This document shows positions 42,512 through 49,613 of a stretch of 64,000 bases of DNA, in pieces. The notes under the pieces were generated by a model. The model was not told the DNA's origin, did not search any database, and was given only the letters and a program-made list of their open reading frames with translations. Position 1 is the first letter of the stretch. Every line of letters begins with the position of its first letter. The position numbers and the translations under genes are program-made. Source of the DNA: Nitrospirota bacterium (GTDB lineage Bacteria > JACPQY01); assembly GCA_016190245.1 (NCBI GenBank), contig JACPQY010000011.1, forward strand, positions 62,001 through 126,000, written 5' to 3'.

Positions 42512-43303
42512 CTAATACAACGGCTTCCGATCCGAGACCGTCCCCTCGGTCGAAAGCACCTCGCGTATCCGTTCGATCTCATCCGGACCGAAAAACTTCT
42601 TGTGATGTTCCGGGTAGACGATGCCTTCGCGCGTCTCGTAGTGCTTGAGCGGGCACCACGAGGACTCGATCTGTTCGAGGGCGAGTGAGAACCGGAGCAT
42701 CGTGTTTTTTCCGAGCCGAAGGAGGGCGCCCTGGACGGTCCCGAGGCCGGCCCCGTAGCCGTGACCGGCCAGCATCCGCCGGGCTTCACCGAATCCGACG
42801 CGGTGCATCCCGAGGGGCAGCGAGACCATGAGGTCATAGATGATTCGCTGGGAGAACTCCGCCACGACCCACAAGGCGAGCATGATCACGCCCGTGGGGG
42901 CCAGGAGCAGTTTTTTCCAGAGCGGGAGGCAACCGGAAAAGCCGGCCAGCGTATCGAGTTCCTTGTTCATCATCACGCACAGGCCGTTCGCATACCCACA
43001 GAACTGGCAATTGAAGCGATCCAGCAACGGGAGCATGTCGTACCGGAACCGGTCCAGGACTACGTAGTCCGCCCAGCGCAGCCGCTGAATCCCGAGCAGG
43101 GGCCGAAACAGCCACTGGTACAGGGCCACGGTGAAGGTGGAGTGGAAAAGGATAAGGGCGGGGATGCAGGTGTACATCGGGAGGCCGCCCAAGGCTGTCC
43201 GGATGAATCCGATGCGCTTGATGTGGCTGCCCGCGATGGGCCAGATCAGGCTGGCATCGAGCCTTGGCCGGGCCACGGATTGGGTCTTGGCCTGGGACGT
43301 CAT
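42512..43303 (-). CDS. uncharacterised membrane-associated protein with conserved-looking cysteines
   Basis: A 263-residue protein without a recognised family. Hydrophobic segments lie around residues 43-65 (MYTCIPALILFHSTFTVALYQWLF) and 134-150 (LLLAPTGVIMLALWVVAEF). Between them is DRFNCQFCGYANGLCVMMNKELD, a CxxC plus Cys cluster that could bind a metal or Fe-S centre; a late CPLKHYETREG adds another Cys/His pair. It sits between the ferredoxin and the FAD oxidoreductase on the same strand, so it could be the membrane anchor or electron conduit. No ribosome site is obvious. Confidence 0.65.
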   Translation of the reverse strand: MTSQAKTQSVARPRLDASLIWPIAGSHIKRIGFIRTALGGLPMYTCIPALILFHSTFTVALYQWLFRPLLGIQRLRWADYVVLDRFRYDMLPLLDRFNCQFCGYANGLCVMMNKELDTLAGFSGCLPLWKKLLLAPTGVIMLALWVVAEFSQRIIYDLMVSLPLGMHRVGFGEARRMLAGHGYGAGLGTVQGALLRLGKNTMLRFSLALEQIESSWCPLKHYETREGIVYPEHHKKFFGPDEIERIREVLSTEGTVSDRKPLY

Positions 43304-43420
43304 GGTTCAGGCCGGGGGCGCAGATCGTTTTGTGGAACGAGCATCCTGCGCGAGAGTCCCGCAGGCTCAAAGCCTGCTGTGCCCCGTTCCACGGGTGCCC
43401 CTACCTCGGACTCACGTTCC

Positions 43421-43490
43421 TGGTAGCCGCGGGTTTCCCGCCTGTCCAGTCCGCCACGGCGGACGGATTTCGGCGGGCAGGCAGCCCGCG
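43421..43490 (-). repeat. palindromic repeat family A, copy 3
   Basis: The inverted counterpart of copy 2, with TGGTAGCCGCGGG at one end and GGCAGGCAGCCCGCG at the other; the centre GTCCGCCACGGCGGAC matches GTCCGCCGTGGCGGAC in reverse. It occupies the gap between the ferredoxin and membrane-protein genes. Confidence 0.85.
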
Positions 43491-43508
43491 CCCTCACACC
43501 AGACCCTC

Positions 43509-43832
43509 TCAGAACCGGCGCGGCCATTGAGGCTCCCCCCGATCGAGATATCGGAAAAAACGCTTGAACTGGATGAACCGGGTCACCTTGATTGAGCCGT
43601 CCAGACAGACCGCGACGCAATCACCGCAGGACATGCAGAACGGCCAATCCTTCACCACCTCGGCCTTCTTCCCCACCATCTCGATGGCCTTGGCGGCGCA
43701 GGCCGCCACGCAGAGCTTGCACCCCGAGCATGTCTCCGGATCGATCGTGATCGCCCCGAGCGTCAGATCCTCCCCGAGCTTGCGGAAGCTTTCCACTCGC
43801 CGCCTGTCTTTTCGCGTCAGATGTTCAGGCAT
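43509..43832 (-). CDS. 2[4Fe-4S] ferredoxin-like protein
   Basis: A 107-residue protein starting at ATG 43832 with Shine-Dalgarno GAGGT (the track's longer start overlaps the nitroreductase end). Two clusters are predicted: CSGCKLCVAACAAKAIE and CMSCGDCVAVCLDGSI, giving Cx2Cx2Cx3C and Cx2Cx2Cx3C. A basic N-terminal helix and a basic/aromatic C-terminus (FKRFFRYLDRGEPQWPRRF) flank them. It follows the nitroreductase by 11 bp, so it is probably its electron partner. Confidence 0.88.
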   Translation of the reverse strand: MPEHLTRKDRRRVESFRKLGEDLTLGAITIDPETCSGCKLCVAACAAKAIEMVGKKAEVVKDWPFCMSCGDCVAVCLDGSIKVTRFIQFKRFFRYLDRGEPQWPRRF

Positions 43833-43843
43833 GAAGCGTGACC

Positions 43844-44602
43844 TCAAAAGACCGTCCTGAACGAACCGTCCTCGCCGTACCAATCAATGGCACGGGTCTC
43901 CCGGTCCACCTCGCCGTCAGGGATGCCGCGCGGGTACCCGACGGCGATCGAGGTGACCAGCTTGTAGGGGTACCGGATCCCGAGGCGCTTCCTCCATTTG
44001 CGGTAGTATGCGAGCGGCTTGACGAAGCTGACCCAGCAGGTCCCGAGCCCGTAGCTGTGCGCCGCCAGCACCATGTTCTGGCCGGTGATGCCGATATCGA
44101 GAACCGGGAAGCCCGGCGACCTCATGTCCGCCAGCAGCACTATCACGGTGGGCGCCTTGTGCCAGACCCCCAGCTTCCCCTCGGCGATGAGTTTCATCGC
44201 GGTAAACGGGATCGGGTGGAAATTGTTCGGCGAGAGCCTCATGAGGAGCTTGGCCCTCCACTCCTTGTGTTCCGAGCCAGGCACCATGTAGTACGCGAAG
44301 CGGGTAAGCAACCGGCAGACCCTCACAACGTCCGCCTCCATCTCCGCCATCATCGCCCGGTCCTGGAGAACGATGTATTTCCACGGCTGGGCGTTGCCCG
44401 CGGAGGGCGCGAACCGCCCCGCTTCCAGGACCCTCCTCACCAGATATTCCGGGACCTGTTTCTGGAGATAGAAACGGACGCTGCGTCGGCGGCAGATGAC
44501 GCTCTCGACGAGGTTGAATTCCGCGCCCGGCTCCGGGGGATGCAGGCGGGGCTTGCCGGTCTCTTCGGCCTCTTCCGTCTCGATCGCCTCAGCCGTATCC
44601 AC
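43844..44602 (-). CDS. nitroreductase family protein
   Basis: A 252-residue FMN-dependent nitroreductase-fold enzyme. ICRRRSVRFYLQKQVPEYLVRRVLEAGRFAPSAGNAQPWKYIV is the classical N-terminal FMN-binding segment, and DIGITGQNMVLAAHSYGLGTCWV the second. The GTG start is at 44602. Such enzymes reduce nitro groups, quinones or unsaturated bonds, or act in cofactor synthesis. It is first in the leftward set with ferredoxin, membrane protein and exported FAD oxidoreductase, and may be fed by that ferredoxin. Substrate unknown. Confidence 0.88.
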   Translation of the reverse strand: MDTAEAIETEEAEETGKPRLHPPEPGAEFNLVESVICRRRSVRFYLQKQVPEYLVRRVLEAGRFAPSAGNAQPWKYIVLQDRAMMAEMEADVVRVCRLLTRFAYYMVPGSEHKEWRAKLLMRLSPNNFHPIPFTAMKLIAEGKLGVWHKAPTVIVLLADMRSPGFPVLDIGITGQNMVLAAHSYGLGTCWVSFVKPLAYYRKWRKRLGIRYPYKLVTSIAVGYPRGIPDGEVDRETRAIDWYGEDGSFRTVF

Positions 44603-44645
44603 GCTCTACTCTTCTTCTACTCCCCCGATCGCCCGCGGGCAACAG

Positions 44646-44681
44646 AAAGGGGGTCCGCTCCGCCTGAGCGCGACCCCCTTT
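44646..44681. terminator. bidirectional intrinsic terminator
   Basis: AAAGGGGGTC and GACCCCCTTT form a 10-bp stem, continued by GCTC/GAGC around a small loop, with T-rich bases on both sides. It ends the leftward phasin-like transcript (stop at 44696) just upstream of the nitroreductase gene. Confidence 0.8.
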
Positions 44682-44695
44682 TGCGTGAGGACACC

Positions 44696-45019
44696 TTATT
44701 TCAGGAAATCGTTCGCGATTCCGCTCACCGTCTCCACCCACTTCTGGGTCTGTTCCTTGGCGGTAGCCAGGCTGCGGTTACGCACCTTCGAGATGGATTC
44801 GTAGATGCGCCGCGCGGGGTCCACCTTCGCGCCGGTCACCTCTTCCACGCGGCAGAGGATCTTGTCCGCCGCCTCATCCACCTTCTTGCTGACGGTCTCG
44901 GCCACGTCAAACGCGCCGTCCGCCAGACTCCGCACCAATCCCCCCTTGGACTCCTCGGCCTCGGGGGACGCCGCCGACTTCGGCGCGTGCACCGTTCTCG
45001 GTCTCTTTCTCGTTGCCAT
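44696..45019 (-). CDS. phasin-like protein
   Basis: A 107-residue basic/helical protein: residues 30-107 (LADGAFDVAETVSKKVDEAADKIL, YESISKVRNRSLATAKEQTQKWVETVSGIANDFL) form long amphipathic helices without cysteine, as in phasins that coat polyhydroxyalkanoate granules. The N-terminus is Lys/Arg-rich and may bind DNA. A GGAAA ribosome site precedes the ATG. Divergent from PhaR and sharing a regulatory region that contains repeated operator-like sites, which supports the PHA link. No PHA synthase is in the window. Confidence 0.7.
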   Translation of the reverse strand: MATRKRPRTVHAPKSAASPEAEESKGGLVRSLADGAFDVAETVSKKVDEAADKILCRVEEVTGAKVDPARRIYESISKVRNRSLATAKEQTQKWVETVSGIANDFLK

Positions 45020-45100
45020 GTTTCTTTTTCCTTTCTTGTTCGTTTTTCACCGCCCCTCTTTCGCCTCCCCCGGCCCGGGCGGCCTCCCGTTCATCCGTGA

Positions 45101-45115
45101 TGTTGCATTGCGACA
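45101..45115. promoter_or_regulatory. PhaR-type operator 1 (phasin-proximal)
   Basis: TGTTGCATTGCGACA, directly downstream of the phasin -10 box and covering the expected transcription start. It matches operator 2 at 13 of 15 positions. The TTGC/GCAA-type core resembles reported TGC-rich PhaR sites. Confidence 0.6.
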
Positions 45116-45144
45116 AATCTAGCATACCCCCGAAATCCTGTCAA
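45116..45144 (-). promoter_or_regulatory. strong promoter of the phasin-like gene
   Basis: Minus strand TTGACA (45144-45139), 17-bp spacer, TAGATT (45121-45116). The leader to ATG 45019 is about 90 nt. It is flanked on both sides by near-identical 15-bp operators. Confidence 0.75.
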
Positions 45145-45152
45145 GGGGTTCG

Positions 45153-45167
45153 TGTTGCGGTGCGACA
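45153..45167. promoter_or_regulatory. PhaR-type operator 2 (upstream of phasin -35)
   Basis: TGTTGCGGTGCGACA, in the same orientation as operator 1 and centred 52 bp from it, about five helical turns. This is the geometry expected for co-operative or looped repression. Confidence 0.6.
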
Positions 45168-45194
45168 TGGACGGCGGGACCCCTCGGCGGGCGC

Positions 45195-45223
45195 TTGAAA
45201 GACGCGCCGGATTGCGGTAGTGC
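45195..45223 (+). promoter_or_regulatory. phaR promoter with TTGC-N6-GCAA site, leaderless
   Basis: TTGAAA (45195-45200), 17-bp spacer, TAGTGC (45218-45223), 7 nt to ATG 45231. A symmetrical TTGCGGTAGTGCAA (45213-45226) covers the -10 box and is a candidate autoregulatory PhaR site. Confidence 0.55.
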
Positions 45224-45230
45224 AACCCTC

Positions 45231-45722
45231 ATGGACCCCGTCGTCTTCAAGAAGTACAAGAACAACCGGCGGTTGTACGACACGGCCCGCCGCCGCTACG
45301 TCAACCTGGACCAGATCGAGACCCTCGTCCGCCACCGGAAGAACGTGCACGTGGTGGACGCCAAGACCGGTCGCGACCTCACGAACTCGGTCCTGTTGCA
45401 GATCATTCTCAATCGGGCCCGCGCGGGTCCGGCGGCCTTCCTTCCCACGGATTTTCTCGTCCATCTCATCCAGCACCCGGGCAAGAACGTGCTGGACTTC
45501 TACCGGCAGTTCGTGAAGGTGGGAAGCGAGTACCTCACGCGCTTTCAGAAGGGGATGGGAGGGACGGCGCGTCTGATCGAGACGGCCTTCGGGGGGGGGG
45601 CGCCCCACCGGGGTCGGAAGGGCGGGGCCGGCCTCGAGGGCCTGGCCCTGCGCGAACTCCACGCCCTGAGAGAGCGCCTGACGGGGCTGGAGACGAAACT
45701 CAGGAAGCGTCGGAAAGGCTGA
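45231..45722 (+). CDS. phaR: polyhydroxyalkanoate synthesis regulator PhaR-like
   Basis: A 163-residue regulator; ATG 45231 (MDPVVFKKYKNNRRLYDT) is used instead of the track's TTG 12 codons upstream, which is part of the -35 box. FKKYKNNRRLYDTARRRYVNLDQIETLVRHRKNVHVVDAKTGRDLT is the PhaR DNA-binding domain, followed by the PHB-accumulation regulatory segment (LLQIILNRARAGPAAFLPTDFLVHLI...DFYRQFVKVG). The C-terminus is Gly-rich with a G10 run. PhaR represses phasin genes and is released by binding PHA granules. Its 3' end overlaps the convergent radical SAM gene by 23 bp. Confidence 0.92.
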   Translation: MDPVVFKKYKNNRRLYDTARRRYVNLDQIETLVRHRKNVHVVDAKTGRDLTNSVLLQIILNRARAGPAAFLPTDFLVHLIQHPGKNVLDFYRQFVKVGSEYLTRFQKGMGGTARLIETAFGGGAPHRGRKGGAGLEGLALRELHALRERLTGLETKLRKRRKG

Positions 45723-47637
45723 CCCGCGGATCCGGAGACCGAGGGGCGCCTCCGACGCGGGGGACTGCGGGGCGTCCGACACCCGAGGCGGGACGCTCCT
45801 CCAGATCGAGAATCCTGAAGAGTTCGCCCCTGTCCGCCAGCGCCCGCGCCTCCAGAAACGTCTCGAGCGACATGGCGCTGAAATTGAGCGGCCTCCCCTC
45901 GCGGCTGTGGAGCACTTTCGTCGCGTCGTCGAGCTCGAGCACGTAGTGGTGCAGCGCCTCGTCGGCGACCGGCTCGCCCGAGACCGGGTCGAACCGCAAG
46001 CCGAACTCCCTCGCCAACACCTCCTGAACGTAGGGGTCGCGGAACATATCCGTGCCGGGGTAGGCCGTGGCGGTGAACATGGACCGGTTGACGCCCCCCT
46101 GCGCGCCCTCGAGCTCCGGGCTCCCCGGTGGGAGGCCGGAGGTGTGCAGTTCGAGCTGCCACCGGATGAACGCGACGGAGGTCTTGAGGTCCTCGAGAGT
46201 TTCGCCGGGGTACCCCATGATCCAGGTGCAGTTCCCGTGGATGCCGGCATCCCGGGTGCGGCGCACGCCCTCCACCATCGCTGTGGGGAAATCATGGCCG
46301 TGGATCCGCACCGCGCCGTTGGACAGGATGAAACCGCCCTTCCCCATCGCCTCGAGGACGCGCGGACTGGCGCTCTCGGCCCCGAAGCCGATGTAGACGC
46401 AGCCGGCGCGGGACATGTTTTCGACGCGGGAGGCGGGAGTCCGCCCCAAGGCGGAGAGGCGGGAGGCGTGGGGGCGGAGGTCGGCGGCCTCGTCGAGTCG
46501 GCCGTGCGTGCCCCAGTGCACGCCGAGATCGCGCACGATCGGTTCCATGACGGGCACCAGATCCCGGATGCGCCGGGGATCCACCATGAAGTTGTCGTCC
46601 GTGATCCCGACGAAATCGATCCCGTACTTTCGGGCCAAGGTCTCGATTTCGCCGGCGAGGTTTCGGGCCGAGCGCACGCCGTAGCGGCGTTCGCCCTGCG
46701 CGCCGCGGAAGCAGAACTTGCACGCGAACGGGCAGCCTCGGCTGCTCACCGTGTTCAGGCTCCGGCGTGCCGAGAACGGCGTCGCCGAACTGTTCCTCGC
46801 TCCCGCTCCCCATACGGGGTTGCTGATGTAAGTCTCCAGCACGCGCACGCCGTCCACGTCCTCTCCCAGGAGGTCCCATGCCGGGAGCGGCAACGCGTCG
46901 AGGTCTTCGGGGCGGCCCCCGTCGTAGACAAAACGCGGCCGGCCGTTCGGCGACGTGCCCACGAGATACGGACGCAGCTTGCCCGAGGCCTCCGCCGATC
47001 GGAATCCTTCCCGCCGGATCAATTTCGCGTCATAGGCCATCTTCAGGATCGCGTCGTCTCCCTCGGAGTGGCACACCGCGTCCAGCTCCGGGATCCATTC
47101 GAAGAGGGCTTCGCGGAACTCCGTGGCAAGACCGTTGCCCGTGGCGAGGATCGTGTCGGGCAGGATGCGCCGGATCACGCGCGCGATGTTCTCTTGCCAT
47201 CGAAGCGTCGTGATGAGCCCCGAGAATCCGACCAGGTCGGGCTCGCCATGCCGGCGAATGGTTCGTTGGATCAGTTGCTCGGCCTCGGCGAGGGTGAGAT
47301 AGCGCCAGCGCCTTGTGTCGGTGCGGTATGCGAGCGGCAGGCCGAGGGAATCAAGCTCCTCGTGAGTCGTGAATTGTGAATCGCGAATCGAAGGATCTCC
47401 GTGCACCACGGGGAGGCGGTAGGCGTTGAGATCAACGATGACGGGGTCGGCGCCGTACTGGCGAAGACGTGCAGCCAGCAGGGTGGGTCCCAACGGCGCA
47501 ACATTCGGGGGCGCGGCCTCCCGAAGAGGCATGTTGATCAGCATCACGCGACTACCTTCAAGGGCACCGGGCGGTAGGTCGCGCACGACATTCGCCGGGT
47601 GCACGTAGGGGCGCAGGACCGAGGGCGTGCCGGCCAT
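45700..47637 (-). CDS. B12-binding-domain radical SAM protein
   Basis: A 645-residue enzyme from ATG 47637 (Shine-Dalgarno GGAAAGGG). The N-terminal cobalamin-binding-type domain begins SRVMLINMPLREAAPPNVAPLGPTLLAARLRQYG, followed by EPDLVGFSG and the GDDAI segment. The radical SAM core has SSRGCPFACKFCFRG (Cx3Cx2C), then DDNFMVDP, FGAESASPRVLEAMGKGG and GNCTWIMGYPGET. Methylation, ring rearrangement or complex lipid/antibiotic-type chemistry is usual for this class; the substrate is unknown. It has a strong promoter and a ~130-nt structured leader. The 3' end overlaps phaR by 23 bp. Confidence 0.88.
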   Translation of the reverse strand: MAGTPSVLRPYVHPANVVRDLPPGALEGSRVMLINMPLREAAPPNVAPLGPTLLAARLRQYGADPVIVDLNAYRLPVVHGDPSIRDSQFTTHEELDSLGLPLAYRTDTRRWRYLTLAEAEQLIQRTIRRHGEPDLVGFSGLITTLRWQENIARVIRRILPDTILATGNGLATEFREALFEWIPELDAVCHSEGDDAILKMAYDAKLIRREGFRSAEASGKLRPYLVGTSPNGRPRFVYDGGRPEDLDALPLPAWDLLGEDVDGVRVLETYISNPVWGAGARNSSATPFSARRSLNTVSSRGCPFACKFCFRGAQGERRYGVRSARNLAGEIETLARKYGIDFVGITDDNFMVDPRRIRDLVPVMEPIVRDLGVHWGTHGRLDEAADLRPHASRLSALGRTPASRVENMSRAGCVYIGFGAESASPRVLEAMGKGGFILSNGAVRIHGHDFPTAMVEGVRRTRDAGIHGNCTWIMGYPGETLEDLKTSVAFIRWQLELHTSGLPPGSPELEGAQGGVNRSMFTATAYPGTDMFRDPYVQEVLAREFGLRFDPVSGEPVADEALHHYVLELDDATKVLHSREGRPLNFSAMSLETFLEARALADRGELFRILDLEERPASGVGRPAVPRVGGAPRSPDPRVSLSDAS

Positions 47638-47682
47638 CACCCTTTCCAGAAAGTTTCGGCGGGGGGGGGGGCTATCAGCAAG

Positions 47683-47762
47683 AGGATGGTCTCATCGGCG
47701 CAGGTGGGAACGGCATCCTTGCGTTCCCACCTGCCGTTGTCTTTACCGACAAGACCATCCTT
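47683..47762 (-). promoter_or_regulatory. long two-tier hairpin in the radical SAM mRNA leader
   Basis: In the leader RNA, GCAGGTGGGAACG and CGTTCCCACCTGC pair perfectly over 13 bp around a 9-base loop. An outer stem joins GGATGGTCT to AGACCATCC, with a 3-bp CGG/CCG helix between. It lies between the promoter (47776-47804) and the start at 47637, followed by a C10 run. I recognise no known riboswitch. It may be an attenuator, an mRNA stabiliser, or a palindromic element that inserted here. Confidence 0.65.
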
Positions 47763-47775
47763 TGTCCGAGGGCGA

Positions 47776-47804
47776 TAATTACAACAGGTTGTATGGGCTG
47801 TCAA
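47776..47804 (-). promoter_or_regulatory. strong promoter of the radical SAM gene
   Basis: Minus strand TTGACA (47804-47799), 17-bp spacer, TAATTA (47781-47776), giving a leader of about 130 nt that contains the long hairpin. The surrounding DNA is clearly lower in GC than its flanks. Confidence 0.75.
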
Positions 47805-47900
47805 GGCCCCCCCAACATATGGTGTGGATATCTCACGTGAGCTTTTCATTTCCTCGGGGTATCTCCGCGTAGGTGCGGAACATGGTCAACTCCATACCTC

Positions 47901-49379
47901 TCAATTCCGATGAGCCTCATCCGCCCGGAAGTGCGAACCGCACGTGCGATCACGCGCAAGGGCTGCGTGCATGATCGAAAGAGCAGCGCGCCCGCAGAGT
48001 TCCAGCTCGCGTCGCGTTGCTCGCGATACCCGCGCTGCGCTGGACCCGGCCGAGAGCGCCTCAAGCCACGCGCGCACACGATGCACGCCCACATCCAGAC
48101 CGCTCCTCGTCCGGACGAGTCCCGCTGCCGAGCCGACGACTTGTTGGAGCTCCGCGACAGCGCCGCGGGTGCTGCCCTCATGGGGGTGATGTTCGTGCCA
48201 GTCGTTCAATCGGGGGGGGAGCGGGGCTCGCGTTCCCGCTCTCCTCGCGTGGCGCGCCGCGCTCTCTCCCGCTCGCTTCCCGAACACGAGACAGGCCGGG
48301 ATCATCGTGCCGCCGAGCCGATCCACGGCCTGAATGCCCCCGGCCGCCTCTCCCGCGGCGTAGAGGCCATCGATCCCGGTCCGTCCCCATTCGTCCGTCT
48401 CGATGCCGCCGTTGAAGGCGTGAACGGCATGAAAGATCTCGACCGACTCGTTCCGTCCGTGATTGAGATGAACCGTCGCCACGGGCAAGCTTGCCACCGC
48501 CACGTCGAGGTAGCCGGAGGCGTCCCGCATGCTGAACGGGAAATGGCGCGCGCGATCGGAGAAGAGGCGGTCCAAGTCGTGGCCCGGTGGAATCCACCGA
48601 TCGAGCGCAGCCTGCAGCGCCGGATCGAGAGTCGCCTCACCACGCGCGATCAGATCCACGGGGAAAAAGACCGGCCGTCGCCTGCCTCGCGTCGCGAGGA
48701 TCCATTGGGCAAACTCCAAATGCTTCAACCTCGCGCCGGCTTCTTCCGCCATCGCGTGCCCGACGCCCCTGCAGCGGGGATCCGCAAGCGTCCTCGCGTA
48801 GAGGCCGGCCGCTCCGCCCGTGGCGAGGACCACCGAGCCCGCCTGAACCGCCTCCATCTCGCCGCGGGCGCTGGATCCCACCACCCCGACGCACTGCCCA
48901 TCGTGCATCCACAAGCCCAGAGCGGTCCAGCGGTTGTGCACAGGCAACGCACGCGCGAGGGCGCGAAACACCGGGCGGAACTCCTCCACGCAAACCGCCT
49001 GCGACAACCTGCCGAAGCAGCCCCGCAGGCGCACGGGCTCTCCGGCGTGCGTGCGCAATCGGGCGCCCCACCCGATCAGTTCTTCGAGCCGAGGCCACGC
49101 CTCTGCCACAAGCACGTCCGCTCGGGCGGCGTCCGTCTCGGGCCCACCCACTCCGAGAATCTCCTCCAGCAAAGCCTCAGCGCATCGAGGGGGATCAGCC
49201 GGGAGCACGGCCTGATAGCCCCAAGCCCGATTGAGGAAGTAGAAGCTCGATCCCGTGTAGCCCGCATGACCGCTGTCCACGACCAGCACCTCCGCCCCCT
49301 CATCGCGCGCGGCCACGGCGGCTCTCAACCCGGCGGCCCCGCCACCCACAACGACCACGTCCGTTCGAACCCGTTCCAT
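47901..49379 (-). CDS. FAD-binding flavoprotein of the succinate dehydrogenase/L-aspartate oxidase family
   Basis: A 492-residue soluble flavoprotein. TDVVVVGGGAAGLRAAVAARDEG is the FAD-binding loop, and NGGIETDEWGRTGIDGLYAAGEAAGGIQAVDRLGGTMIPACLVFG the second FAD motif. Order and length fit the NadB/FrdA group, but the capping-domain substrate motif typical of SdhA (HPT..) is altered (EFAQWILATRGRR). The C-terminal helical domain is Arg/Ala-rich. Shine-Dalgarno AGAAGGA. It is a single gene without an iron-sulfur subunit. L-aspartate oxidase is possible but not certain. Confidence 0.78.
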   Translation of the reverse strand: MERVRTDVVVVGGGAAGLRAAVAARDEGAEVLVVDSGHAGYTGSSFYFLNRAWGYQAVLPADPPRCAEALLEEILGVGGPETDAARADVLVAEAWPRLEELIGWGARLRTHAGEPVRLRGCFGRLSQAVCVEEFRPVFRALARALPVHNRWTALGLWMHDGQCVGVVGSSARGEMEAVQAGSVVLATGGAAGLYARTLADPRCRGVGHAMAEEAGARLKHLEFAQWILATRGRRRPVFFPVDLIARGEATLDPALQAALDRWIPPGHDLDRLFSDRARHFPFSMRDASGYLDVAVASLPVATVHLNHGRNESVEIFHAVHAFNGGIETDEWGRTGIDGLYAAGEAAGGIQAVDRLGGTMIPACLVFGKRAGESAARHARRAGTRAPLPPRLNDWHEHHPHEGSTRGAVAELQQVVGSAAGLVRTRSGLDVGVHRVRAWLEALSAGSSAARVSRATRRELELCGRAALSIMHAALARDRTCGSHFRADEAHRN

Positions 49380-49613
49380 CGCGTGCAGTCCTTCTCACAT
49401 GATCATTCGGCAGCCGAACGATTCCCCTAAAGCCAGGGTGGCTGGAGGCATCTAGAGGCGAACGAAACCTGCCGAATAGCTCAGGGGGTTTCATCTTTGA
49501 CACACTCCATAGGTTGTGGAACTCTAGTGGTTGGTACAAGAGCTTGTAGGGCGTTGATGCGCTTCCTGTCGTTGCGCGAGTCTCATCCACCGGGATAGGC
49601 CCCCAGCCGTACA

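Noticed and set aside
44646-44681. Hairpin as a repeat-family member
   Set aside because: It is a single AAAGGGGGTC/GACCCCCTTT stem with T-rich ends, best explained as a terminator.
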